NCBI GenBank assembly: GCA_030834765.1
Contig: JAUQXG010000385.1
Coordinates: 1-6,517, forward strand
Direction of reading: 5' to 3'
Source of the DNA: Lutispora sp.
GTDB taxonomy: Bacteria; Bacillota; Clostridia; Lutisporales; Lutisporaceae
DNA length: 6,517 nt
Below, in pieces: positions 1-6,460 of this stretch; position 1 is the first letter of the stretch; each line of letters begins with the position of its first letter. Under the pieces are notes generated by a model. That model saw nothing but the letters and a program-made list of their open reading frames with translations. It was not told the origin of the DNA and made no database searches. A program made the position numbers and the translations under genes.

Positions 1-723
1 TGCTCTATAGAGAACAAGAAGATGATAAATGAAACCGCAGTTTATATAAAACAATCAGGTGCGAAAATGATTAGAGGTGGAGCTTTCAAACCTAGAACTT
101 CACCTTATTCTTTTCAGGGCCTTGAAGAAGATGGATTAAAGCTGCTGAGAGAAGCCGCAGATATAGTCGATTTGCCCACCGTATCTGAAATTATGGATAT
201 AAGAGATATTGACATGATGTATGATTATGTTGATATGTTTCAGATTGGATCTAGAAATATGCAAAATTTCAGCTTGCTTAAAGAGATTGGTAAGACAAAT
301 AAGCCGGTATTGCTAAAAAGAGGTATGGCTGCCACAATAGAAGAATTTCTTATGGCTGCAGAATACATAGCGCATGAAGGTAATATCAATATCGTTTTAT
401 GTGAGAGAGGTATCAGAACTTTTGGAGATTATACAAGAAATACGCTTGATTTGACGGCGATACCTGTAATAAAGAAAATATCTCGTTTACCGATTATATT
501 TGATCCAAGTCATGGGACAGGGATGAGCGATATCATATTGCCAATGACTTTAGCTGGAATGGCAGCAGGTGCAGATGGTGCAATAGTCGAAATACATCCA
601 AATCCAGCTTGTGCACTTTCAGATGGCGATCAATCTCTCAGCTTTCAGCAATTTGATGCATTAATTAAAAAGATAAATGAAACAGAAAAAATGTTTAAGG
701 ATATCAGAAAAAATGAATTTTAA
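1..723 (+). CDS. aroF: DAHP synthase, type I-beta, 5'-truncated by window edge
   Basis: This encodes 3-deoxy-7-phosphoheptulonate synthase, the cytosolic enzyme that condenses phosphoenolpyruvate and erythrose 4-phosphate in the first step of the shikimate pathway. The frame is open from base 1 and its first codon (TGC) starts the CSIEN motif, so the ATG at 22 is internal and the true start lies outside the window. Visible motifs, counting the TGC codon as residue 1, are KPRTSPYSFQG (30-40), QIGSRNMQN (81-89), LLKRGM (104-109), CERGIRTF (134-141), TRNTLDL (145-151), DPSHGTG (168-174) and EIHPNP (197-202). The four metal ligands expected for the family are all present: Cys1, His171, Glu197 and Asp208. 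Their spacing equals that of the Thermotoga maritima enzyme (C102, H272, E298, D309) as I recall it, so about 100 N-terminal residues, including any regulatory domain, are missing from view. The 3' end overlaps aroA by 11 bases. Confidence 0.96.
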   Translation, partial: CSIENKKMINETAVYIKQSGAKMIRGGAFKPRTSPYSFQGLEEDGLKLLREAADIVDLPTVSEIMDIRDIDMMYDYVDMFQIGSRNMQNFSLLKEIGKTNKPVLLKRGMAATIEEFLMAAEYIAHEGNINIVLCERGIRTFGDYTRNTLDLTAIPVIKKISRLPIIFDPSHGTGMSDIILPMTLAGMAAGADGAIVEIHPNPACALSDGDQSLSFQQFDALIKKINETEKMFKDIRKNEF

Positions 724-1996
724 TATAAGAAGACTAAATAATTTTGAAGGGACCTTTAAAGTTCCAGGAGATAAGTCAATATCTCATAGATTTGCTATGC
801 TTAGTGCAATTGCTCAAGGAAGGTCTGTAGCATCAAACTTCTTATTTTCTGAAGATTGTTTGAATACGATAAATTGTTTTAAGCAGCTTGGAATTGAATA
901 TGAGATAAAAGGCAATGAGGTGCATACATATGGCAAAGGAATAGGAGGACTAAAAAGTCCTAATGAACCGTTATATGTTGGGAATTCTGGTACAACAATT
1001 AGACTGATTTCTGGACTACTAGCAGGAAGTAATATTAATTGTATCATCAATGGAGACATATCCATATGTAAAAGACCTATGAAAAGAATAATTGAACCAC
1101 TGCAATTGATGGAAGCTAAGATTTCTTCTCAAAACAATGATGGGTTTGCTCCAATTATGATAGAATCTGCAGATCTAAAAGCCATAGATTATAGGATGCC
1201 AATGAATAGTGCTCAAGTTAAGTCATGTTTACTATTTGCAGGTTTAAATGCACGGGGCAATACCAAAATAATTGAAAGTATTCATACTAGAAATCATTCG
1301 GAACTTATGATAAAGCAAATGGGCGGTAAGATTTTTACCAATAATATGGAGATTCTTATAAGAAACAGCCAGCTAAAAGCCATAGAAACTTTTATTCCAG
1401 GGGATATTTCGTCAGCGGCTTTCTTAATTGCAGTTGCCTTAATTGTGCCTAGATCCGAAATCTTAATAGAAGATGTGGGTATAAATAAAACTAGAATAAA
1501 ATTTATAGATATATTGAAAAACATGGGAGCAAAAATAGATATTCATGCAAATGAAAAAAAACAATTAGAGCCAATAGGTAATATTCGAGTAGTAACTTCT
1601 GATCTTAAAGGTATAATGATCCATGATGTAAGCGAAATAATTGATGAAGTTCCAATAATAGCTGTATTAGCAGCTTTTGCAGACGGAGTTACTGAAATTC
1701 ATAATGGGAAGGAACTGCGAATAAAAGAGTCTGATAGAATTAAGTCTATAATAAGCAACCTGAGAGCGATGAATATCAAAGTTGAAGAATTTGATGATGG
1801 AATGCTTATTCATGGCAATCCAGATAATGTATTTAATTGTAAGTTTGAAAGCTATCATGACCATAGGATCGCAATGGCTTTTAGCTGTGCAGCACTAAGA
1901 AGTGAGGAAGCTTCTATAATGAAACATATTGATTGTATCGCCACTTCATTCCCTAATTTCAGTGAATATTTTAAAGGAAACATTGATAATATATAG
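713..1996 (+). CDS. aroA: EPSP synthase (3-phosphoshikimate 1-carboxyvinyltransferase)
   Basis: This enzyme transfers the enolpyruvyl group of PEP to shikimate 3-phosphate, the sixth step of the shikimate pathway, in the cytosol. The 427 residues match the family length. Motifs are VPGDKSISHR (17-26, with substrate-binding Lys21, Ser22 and Arg26), GNSGTTIR (90-97), KRPM (120-123), NSAQVKS (165-171), TRNHSE (192-197), PGDISSAAF (229-237), DEVP with catalytic Asp311, KESDR (338-342) and YHDHRIAMAF (381-390). I chose ATG 713 because an AAGG lies 12 bases upstream and the protein then starts at the usual distance from GDKS. An in-frame ATG at 677 would add 12 unconserved residues and has no clear ribosome binding site. 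The overlap of 11 bases with aroF suggests translational coupling. Four short motifs (GDKS, RNHSE, SAQVK, NKTR) fit the set I recall as defining class II EPSP synthases. Confidence 0.97.
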   Translation: MNFNIRRLNNFEGTFKVPGDKSISHRFAMLSAIAQGRSVASNFLFSEDCLNTINCFKQLGIEYEIKGNEVHTYGKGIGGLKSPNEPLYVGNSGTTIRLISGLLAGSNINCIINGDISICKRPMKRIIEPLQLMEAKISSQNNDGFAPIMIESADLKAIDYRMPMNSAQVKSCLLFAGLNARGNTKIIESIHTRNHSELMIKQMGGKIFTNNMEILIRNSQLKAIETFIPGDISSAAFLIAVALIVPRSEILIEDVGINKTRIKFIDILKNMGAKIDIHANEKKQLEPIGNIRVVTSDLKGIMIHDVSEIIDEVPIIAVLAAFADGVTEIHNGKELRIKESDRIKSIISNLRAMNIKVEEFDDGMLIHGNPDNVFNCKFESYHDHRIAMAFSCAALRSEEASIMKHIDCIATSFPNFSEYFKGNIDNI

Positions 1997-2012
1997 TGGA
2001 GGGGATAAAAAC

Positions 2013-2315
2013 ATGAGCACTATTAAAGAAGACTCAATAGTTCATGCAGAGAATATAGAAAGTAGGGTAAGTGAAATCGCTAGCCTCTTAGAAAAAGCAA
2101 GATTAGAAGATTACGTTGATTTAATGACAAATAAGAAGAGAAGACTTTATATGAGCTTTATAGAGGGCCTTGCCAGAGGGTTTGGTATGGCAATCGGATT
2201 CACAATACTTGGCGCATTAGCATTATTCTTTATGAGAAAGATTGTTATGCTCAACCTTCCAATAATAGGAGACTTTATTGCCGAATTAGTTAAGATTGTA
2301 CAGGATAGCCTGTAG
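2013..2315 (+). CDS. DUF5665 domain-containing small membrane protein
   Basis: This is a 100-residue protein of unknown function that I recognise as the DUF5665 family, common in Firmicutes. The N-terminal part (about 1-45) is polar and predicted helical, with the segment DYVDLMTNKKRRLY at 33-46. It is followed by GLARGFGMAIGF (52-63), one hydrophobic membrane segment (about 54-75), and a conserved-looking tail NLPIIGDFIAELVKIV (81-96) that could form an amphipathic helix. There is no signal-peptide cleavage site. The start ATG 2013 is set by GGAGGGG at 1998-2004, eight bases upstream; the in-frame ATG at 1929 lies deep inside aroA and has no support. It begins 16 bases after aroA stops and so is probably co-transcribed with aroA, but nothing visible links it to aromatic biosynthesis. 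Family assignment is from memory of the pattern; function is unknown. Confidence 0.85.
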   Translation: MSTIKEDSIVHAENIESRVSEIASLLEKARLEDYVDLMTNKKRRLYMSFIEGLARGFGMAIGFTILGALALFFMRKIVMLNLPIIGDFIAELVKIVQDSL

Positions 2316-2378
2316 GTTTGATGAAACAAATTCATATAAATGCTATTAATTTCTATGATAATATTTAATACAAGGAAC

Positions 2379-2394
2379 TGGAGATGAAAACTTG
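2379..2394 (+). promoter_or_regulatory. Ribosome binding site and TTG start of the YteA-like gene
   Basis: TGGAG at 2379-2383 sits eight bases before TTG at 2392-2394. An in-frame TAA at 2359-2361 and the absence of any ATG or GTG in between leave TTG as the only good start. An ATG at 2384 is in another frame, whose open stretch ends at 2587 and has no conserved features. Confidence 0.75.
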
Positions 2395-2994
2395 GATAAG
2401 ACAAAACAAAAGCATTTTGAAAAGATTTTATATGAGGAAAAAAGTGAAAGAGAAAATTCATTATTTGATGATAAACTTGGGCTTCATGCTGAACTTAGAG
2501 AGGCTACAAGTGAACTTTCATCTTATGATAATCACCCAGGGGATCTTGGTACTGAAACATTTGAAGCAGAAAAGAATATCTCATTAAGAAATAATGATAA
2601 ATATGCATTAAATGAAATAGAAGCTGCTCTGTCAAGAATAGATAAAGGCATATATGGAAAATGCGAGGCTTGCGGAAATGAGATTGTTGAAGAACGATTG
2701 GAGTTAATTCCTTATACGAGATACTGTGTAGCATGTGAGAAGGAAAAAGAAAAAGCACAAATTAGTTATGAAAATGGAAGGCCTATTGAAGAGCAAGCCC
2801 TCTATCCTCCTTTTGGCAGGACTGATACAGATTTTAGTATAGATAATGAAGTCATGTTTGATGGTGAAGATGCTTGGGAGGCAGTTGAGAGCTTTAATTT
2901 GATAGATACTCCTGAAGATGATATAGATGATCTTGGATATGTTGAGGAAGTAGAGAAGATAAGCAATCAGCAATATAAGCAGACTTTAGAATAG
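2392..2994 (+). CDS. yteA: YteA family TraR/DksA-type C4 zinc-finger protein
   Basis: This is a 200-residue cytosolic protein of the YteA family, a Firmicute group annotated as sporulation-associated and related to DksA/TraR, which in proteobacteria bind RNA polymerase through its secondary channel. The order of parts is a helical N-terminus (1-45), the YteA signature YDNHPGDLGTETFEAEK (45-61), a second helix with ALNEIEAALSRIDKGIYG (72-89), a C4 zinc finger with Cys91, Cys94, Cys112 and Cys115, and the family tail PIEEQALYPPFGRTD (131-145) and DGEDAWEAV (157-165). All four zinc ligands are intact. The start is TTG (see the ribosome binding site entry). Seventy-six bases separate it from the DUF5665 gene with no clear promoter or terminator between them, and a strong terminator follows at once. 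A sporulation role is known only by family name; the molecular role here is inference. Confidence 0.9.
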   Translation: MDKTKQKHFEKILYEEKSERENSLFDDKLGLHAELREATSELSSYDNHPGDLGTETFEAEKNISLRNNDKYALNEIEAALSRIDKGIYGKCEACGNEIVEERLELIPYTRYCVACEKEKEKAQISYENGRPIEEQALYPPFGRTDTDFSIDNEVMFDGEDAWEAVESFNLIDTPEDDIDDLGYVEEVEKISNQQYKQTLE

Positions 2995-2997
2995 CTA

Positions 2998-3023
2998 GGC
3001 ACGGAAAACCCGTGTCTTTTTTT
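2998..3023 (+). terminator. Intrinsic terminator after the YteA-like gene
   Basis: A 7-bp stem (GGCACGG 2998-3004 with CCGTGTC 3010-3016, one G-T pair) closes an AAAAC loop and is followed by seven T (3017-3023). It begins three bases after the stop codon of the YteA-like gene and separates the aro-DUF5665-yteA block from the lspA transcript. Confidence 0.9.
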
Positions 3024-3040
3024 CATTTATATGTTATACT
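3012..3040 (+). promoter_or_regulatory. Extended -10 promoter for lspA
   Basis: The -10 element TATACT (3035-3040) matches the consensus in five of six positions and carries the extended TGn element at 3032-3034. The -35 at 17-bp spacing, GTGTCT (3012-3017), is weak (three of six) and lies inside the arm of the preceding terminator. Transcription would start near 3047, giving a leader of about 20 bases before lspA. Confidence 0.6.
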
Positions 3041-3068
3041 TTTAAAGTATTATTTAGGAGGTGTTTTT

Positions 3069-3515
3069 ATGTTTCCATTTTTAATTATTTTAGCTATTGC
3101 AAGTATTGACCAGATCATTAAGTTTCAGATTTTGGAAAATGTTATGCTATTTGATCAAATAGAAGTCATAAAAAACTTTTTTTACATAACATATATTAAG
3201 AACTATGGTATAGCCTTTGGAATGTTTCAGGATAAAATACTTTTTTTTATCATAACAACAGCTATCATTGCTTCAGTTATTATATATTTAATAGTAAAGC
3301 TGAAAAATAAAAATATGGCTTTAACAGTTTCTTTGTCAGTAATACTTGGAGGTGCCATAGGAAATCTTATTGACAGAATAAGGTTGGGATTTGTAATAGA
3401 TTACTTGCAATTTTCCATTTTCCCGCCAGTGTTCAATTTTGCAGATTCGTGTGTAGTAGTAGGGGCTCTAGTAGTAAGCGTTTTAATATTATTTGATAAG
3501 AATATAACACTGTAA
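3069..3515 (+). CDS. lspA: Lipoprotein signal peptidase (signal peptidase II)
   Basis: This is an integral membrane aspartic protease that removes signal peptides from prolipoproteins after lipid is attached to the lipobox Cys. The 148 residues are close to the Bacillus length, with four hydrophobic segments (about 1-19, 57-77, 84-101 and 124-142). Conserved blocks are DQIIK (14-18), NYGIAFGMF (45-53), GGAIGNLIDR (94-103), VIDY (109-112) and FNFADS (122-127). The expected catalytic pair is Asp111 and Asp126, with Asp14, Asn99 and Asp102 also conserved. The NxGAAF block reads NYGIAF here, a mild substitution. ATG 3069 is chosen because AGGAGGTG lies at 3056-3063; an in-frame ATG at 3012 falls inside the upstream terminator. 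It heads its own transcript from the promoter at 3012-3040, with the pseudouridine synthase gene 11 bases downstream, as in B. subtilis lspA-ylyB. Confidence 0.96.
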   Translation: MFPFLIILAIASIDQIIKFQILENVMLFDQIEVIKNFFYITYIKNYGIAFGMFQDKILFFIITTAIIASVIIYLIVKLKNKNMALTVSLSVILGGAIGNLIDRIRLGFVIDYLQFSIFPPVFNFADSCVVVGALVVSVLILFDKNITL

Positions 3516-3526
3516 AGAGGGATTAT

Positions 3527-4444
3527 ATGGATGAGATAAAGTTTCTGGTAGATACATCTGATGAAAATAAAAGAATAGATTCCTATTTAACTGAAAAGGT
3601 TGATGGGTATTCTAGGACTTATATGCAAAAACTGATTGATGATAATCATGTAAGAGTAAATGATAAGGAAATCAAGTCTAATTATAAGCTAAAGGAAGGG
3701 GATGTTGTTGGTATTATTATACCTGATGCACAGCCCTTGGATGTCAAAGCAGAAAAAATTGCATTAGATATTATATATGAAGATGATGATATTATTGTAA
3801 TTAACAAATCTCAAGGAATGGTGGTTCATCCTGCTCATGGAAATCATACAGGAACTTTAGTGAATGCATTGCTTGAGCATTGTGATAACTTATCAGGAAT
3901 TAATGGGATCATGAGGCCTGGTATAGTACATAGAATTGACAAAGATACTTCAGGGATCATAGTGATCGCTAAAACAAATGAAGCACACCTTTCGCTATCA
4001 GAACAATTAAAAAACCATAGTATAAATAGAAGATATACTGCACTAGTAGAGGGAATCATAAAAACAGACCATGGGACAGTTGATGCTCCCATAGGTAGGA
4101 ACATATCCGATAGAAAGAAGATGGCTGTAATTGAGCGGAATAGTAAAAATGCTGTCACGCATTTTCAGGTGTTGGAGCGATATAACCACCATACTTTAAT
4201 TGAAGCAAGATTAGAAACTGGCAGAACACATCAAATAAGAGTACATATGGCATATATCGGGCATCCTGTAGTAGGTGATACAGTATATGGATTTATGAAA
4301 CAAAAGTTTGATACAAATGGACAGCTTTTACATGCTAGACTTTTAGGGTTTATTCATCCTAGAAGAGGTGAATATATGGAATTTGAAGCTCCGCTGCCAG
4401 ACTATTTTCAAAATATCATTAGAATTATAAAAGGAAAGCTATAG
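3527..4444 (+). CDS. rluD: RluD-family 23S rRNA pseudouridine synthase
   Basis: This is a cytosolic RluA/RluD-family enzyme that isomerises uridine to pseudouridine in RNA, most likely in large-subunit rRNA; the exact target bases cannot be read from the sequence. It has 305 residues, normal for the family. An N-terminal S4 RNA-binding domain (about 14-75, RIDSYL and QKLIDDNHVRVN) is followed by the catalytic domain with YEDDDIIVINKSQGMVVHP (84-102), the signature HRIDKDTSG (135-143) with catalytic Asp138, RRYTALVEG (168-176), and TGRTHQIRVHMAYIGHPVVGD (231-251), ending with HARLLGF (269-275). AGAGGG at 3516-3521 lies five bases before ATG 3527. Its position between lspA and pyrR equals that of ylyB in B. 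subtilis. The -35 element of the pyr promoter overlaps its stop codon, and no terminator separates it from the pyr leader, so some lspA transcripts may run into that leader. Confidence 0.95.
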   Translation: MDEIKFLVDTSDENKRIDSYLTEKVDGYSRTYMQKLIDDNHVRVNDKEIKSNYKLKEGDVVGIIIPDAQPLDVKAEKIALDIIYEDDDIIVINKSQGMVVHPAHGNHTGTLVNALLEHCDNLSGINGIMRPGIVHRIDKDTSGIIVIAKTNEAHLSLSEQLKNHSINRRYTALVEGIIKTDHGTVDAPIGRNISDRKKMAVIERNSKNAVTHFQVLERYNHHTLIEARLETGRTHQIRVHMAYIGHPVVGDTVYGFMKQKFDTNGQLLHARLLGFIHPRRGEYMEFEAPLPDYFQNIIRIIKGKL

Positions 4445-4470
4445 ACAAACAATTCTTACTATGATACAAT
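4442..4470 (+). promoter_or_regulatory. Promoter of the pyr operon
   Basis: TAGACA (4442-4447) and TACAAT (4465-4470) are separated by 17 bp. Each matches the vegetative consensus in five of six positions, and a TG at 4462-4463 adds an extended -10. The first three bases of the -35 are the stop codon of the upstream synthase gene. A transcript would start near 4477, about 15 bases before the PyrR-type hairpin. Confidence 0.75.
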
Positions 4471-4491
4471 TATGAAAATTATTCTTTTAAC

Positions 4492-4508
4492 CTGACCCTG
4501 TGAGGCAG
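4492..4508 (+). promoter_or_regulatory. PyrR binding loop (anti-antiterminator) in the pyr leader
   Basis: The segment GACCCTGTGAGGCA (4494-4507) resembles the PyrR RNA consensus ARUCCNGNGAGGYU, with its CC, loop and GAGG core intact. It can fold with CTG (4492-4494) on CAG (4506-4508), a two-base bulge AC, CC (4497-4498) on GG (4504-4505) and a TGTGA loop. In the Bacillus mechanism, PyrR with UMP stabilises this hairpin, which here hides the GGCAG needed by the antiterminator. The bulge differs from the usual single U, so the site is somewhat diverged. The binding is inferred from pattern and context. Confidence 0.75.
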
Positions 4509-4543
4509 TAAAGATGTTATAATAGTTTAGCTATTATACTGCC
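4504..4543 (+). promoter_or_regulatory. Antiterminator of the pyr leader
   Basis: GGCAG (4504-4508) can pair with CTGCC (4539-4543), and TATAATAG (4518-4525) with CTATTATA (4531-4538), giving 13 bp around a five-base loop with a nine-base bulge on the left arm. The structure consumes both the right side of the PyrR hairpin and the left arm of the terminator, so the three folds are mutually exclusive, as expected for a PyrR attenuator. Confidence 0.75.
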
Positions 4544-4559
4544 TTTTGGCAGTTTTTTT
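4538..4559 (+). terminator. Intrinsic terminator (attenuator) in the pyr leader
   Basis: ACTGCC (4538-4543) pairs with GGCAGT (4548-4553) around a TTTT loop and is followed by six T (4554-4559). It lies between the pyr promoter and pyrR, so it must be conditional. Its left arm is shared with the antiterminator. Confidence 0.88.
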
Positions 4560-4577
4560 ATTGTATTTGGGAGGTAA

Positions 4578-5137
<560 letters not shown>

Positions 5138-5150
5138 ACAACTAAATTTA

Positions 5151-5167
5151 AGGAGGTGCATGATTTG
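5151..5167 (+). promoter_or_regulatory. Ribosome binding site and TTG start of pyrC
   Basis: AGGAGG (5151-5156) lies eight bases before TTG at 5165-5167. The in-frame GTG at 5156 is part of the ribosome binding site itself and cannot be its own start. ATG at 5160 is in another frame and meets a TGA after two codons. TTG is therefore the start. Confidence 0.82.
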
Positions 5168-6460
5168 AGTCTACTAATAAAGTCAGTTAAAATTGTAGAT
5201 GCAAATAAAAATTTTGATGGAGAGCTGGATATTTTTATCGAAAATGGAATGATAAAGCATATTGGATATCAAGTTCCATGTGCTGCTGAGAATGTAATCA
5301 CTGGAAAAGGCCTTGTAGCTATATCAGGGCTTGTTGATGCCCATAGCCATCTTAGAGAGCCAGGCTATGAATACAAAGAAACTATAAAAACAGGCACTAT
5401 GGCAGCTGCAAGGGGAGGATATACCTCGGTGTGCTGTATGCCAAATACACAGCCAGTCATAGATAGTTTAGAAATGATGAAGATAATAAAGGATATTATA
5501 AAAAAAGATGCAGTTGTAAATGTATATCCAATAGCAGCCATTACTAAATCTCAGGAAGGAAAAGAATTAGTAAACTTTGAATTATTAAAAGAGGCTGGAG
5601 CCATAGCTTTTTCTGATGATGGAAGGCCAGTTTGGGATAAACTATTGATGAGAAAAGCATTAAGCAAAGTGAAGGGGTATGATTATTTAATCATTGACCA
5701 CTGTGAAGACATGAGCTTAGCTATGGAAGGGACTATCAATGAAGGAAAAGCATCGGAGAGACTTGGGTTAAAAGGAATTCCGGCTGGAGCAGAGGAAGTT
5801 ATGGTATTGAGAGATGTATTATTGGCAGAAGAATTAGATGCTCATATTCATATTGCACACATCAGTACAAAAGGGTCTGCAGATATTATAAGAAAAGCAA
5901 AACAAAGAGGAGTAAAGGTAAGCTGTGAGGTTACGCCACATCACATATCATTGAGTGAGGATATCATTGAATATGGTTATACAGATTCCAAAGTAAATCC
6001 TCCATTAAGGACGAAAGATGATATCCAAGCATTAAAGCAAGCTTTGAAGGATGGTACCATTGATATCATTGCAACGGACCACGCTCCACATGCAACCATA
6101 GACAAGACAGAGGATTTTTATAAATCAGCAAATGGAATATCGAACATTGAAGCATCCTTTAGTATATGTAATACAGAACTTGTGATAGGAGGCATATTAA
6201 CATTGAAGGAATTAGTTGGCAAAATGAGTTACAATCCATCTAAGCTTCTTGGAATAAATGCAGGCAAGATTGAGGTAGGAATGCCAGCAGATATTACCTT
6301 GATAGATATTGAAAAAATGATCAAGATTGATAAAGAACATATGATATCAAAAGGGAAAAATACTCCATTTCATGGTAGAAGTTATTTTGGTGAGATTGCT
6401 TATACTTTATGCAATGGAAAAATAGTTTATGATAGGAGCGAAGCGTATGTTTGTAGATAG
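5165..6460 (+). CDS. pyrC: Dihydroorotase, type I
   Basis: This is a zinc amidohydrolase that cyclises N-carbamoyl-L-aspartate to dihydroorotate, the third step of de novo UMP synthesis, in the cytosol. The 431 residues fit the PyrC class found in Bacillus. Metal and catalytic motifs are GLVDAHSHLREPG (55-67, His60 and His62), SDDGRP (150-155, Asp152), DHCED (178-182, His179), AHIST (231-235, His232) and ATDHAPH (303-309, Asp305). CMPNTQP (91-97) and NPPLRTKDD (278-286) are substrate-site blocks, and GKIEVGMPADITLID (367-381) is the usual C-terminal strand of the amidohydrolase fold. All expected ligands are present. The start is TTG. Forty-seven bases with a possible attenuator separate it from pyrR, and pyrF overlaps its last 14 bases. 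In Bacillus, pyrB normally comes between pyrR and pyrC; it is absent here. Confidence 0.97.
   Translation: MSLLIKSVKIVDANKNFDGELDIFIENGMIKHIGYQVPCAAENVITGKGLVAISGLVDAHSHLREPGYEYKETIKTGTMAAARGGYTSVCCMPNTQPVIDSLEMMKIIKDIIKKDAVVNVYPIAAITKSQEGKELVNFELLKEAGAIAFSDDGRPVWDKLLMRKALSKVKGYDYLIIDHCEDMSLAMEGTINEGKASERLGLKGIPAGAEEVMVLRDVLLAEELDAHIHIAHISTKGSADIIRKAKQRGVKVSCEVTPHHISLSEDIIEYGYTDSKVNPPLRTKDDIQALKQALKDGTIDIIATDHAPHATIDKTEDFYKSANGISNIEASFSICNTELVIGGILTLKELVGKMSYNPSKLLGINAGKIEVGMPADITLIDIEKMIKIDKEHMISKGKNTPFHGRSYFGEIAYTLCNGKIVYDRSEAYVCR

Noticed and set aside
22..24. ATG 22 as the start of the DAHP synthase gene
   Set aside because: The frame is open back to base 1 and the upstream codons encode the conserved CSIEN motif with the metal-binding Cys, so the gene starts outside the window.
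677..712. Upstream in-frame ATG for aroA
   Set aside because: The 12 extra residues are not conserved in EPSP synthases, the region codes for aroF in another frame, and no good ribosome binding site precedes it.
2305..2325. Short inverted repeat around the end of the DUF5665 gene, considered as a terminator
   Set aside because: The stem is only three or four pairs and no T-run follows.
2331..2364. Possible promoter ahead of the YteA-like gene (GATAAT at 2357-2362, CATATAAA at 2333-2340)
   Set aside because: No -35 element at proper spacing for the vegetative form, and the sporulation-type match is partial and also lacks a partner. Random AT-rich sequence explains it.
2384..2587. Open frame starting at ATG 2384
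   Set aside because: It overlaps the YteA-like gene in another frame and has no recognisable motif; the conserved protein is in the TTG 2392 frame.
814..4158. Several minus-strand open stretches (814-1065, 1294-1524, 1667-1864, 2147-2461, 2504-2758, 2704-2973, 3844-4158)
   Set aside because: Each lies wholly or mostly opposite a conserved + strand gene, has no recognisable domain, and its composition is what the antisense of AT-rich coding DNA gives.
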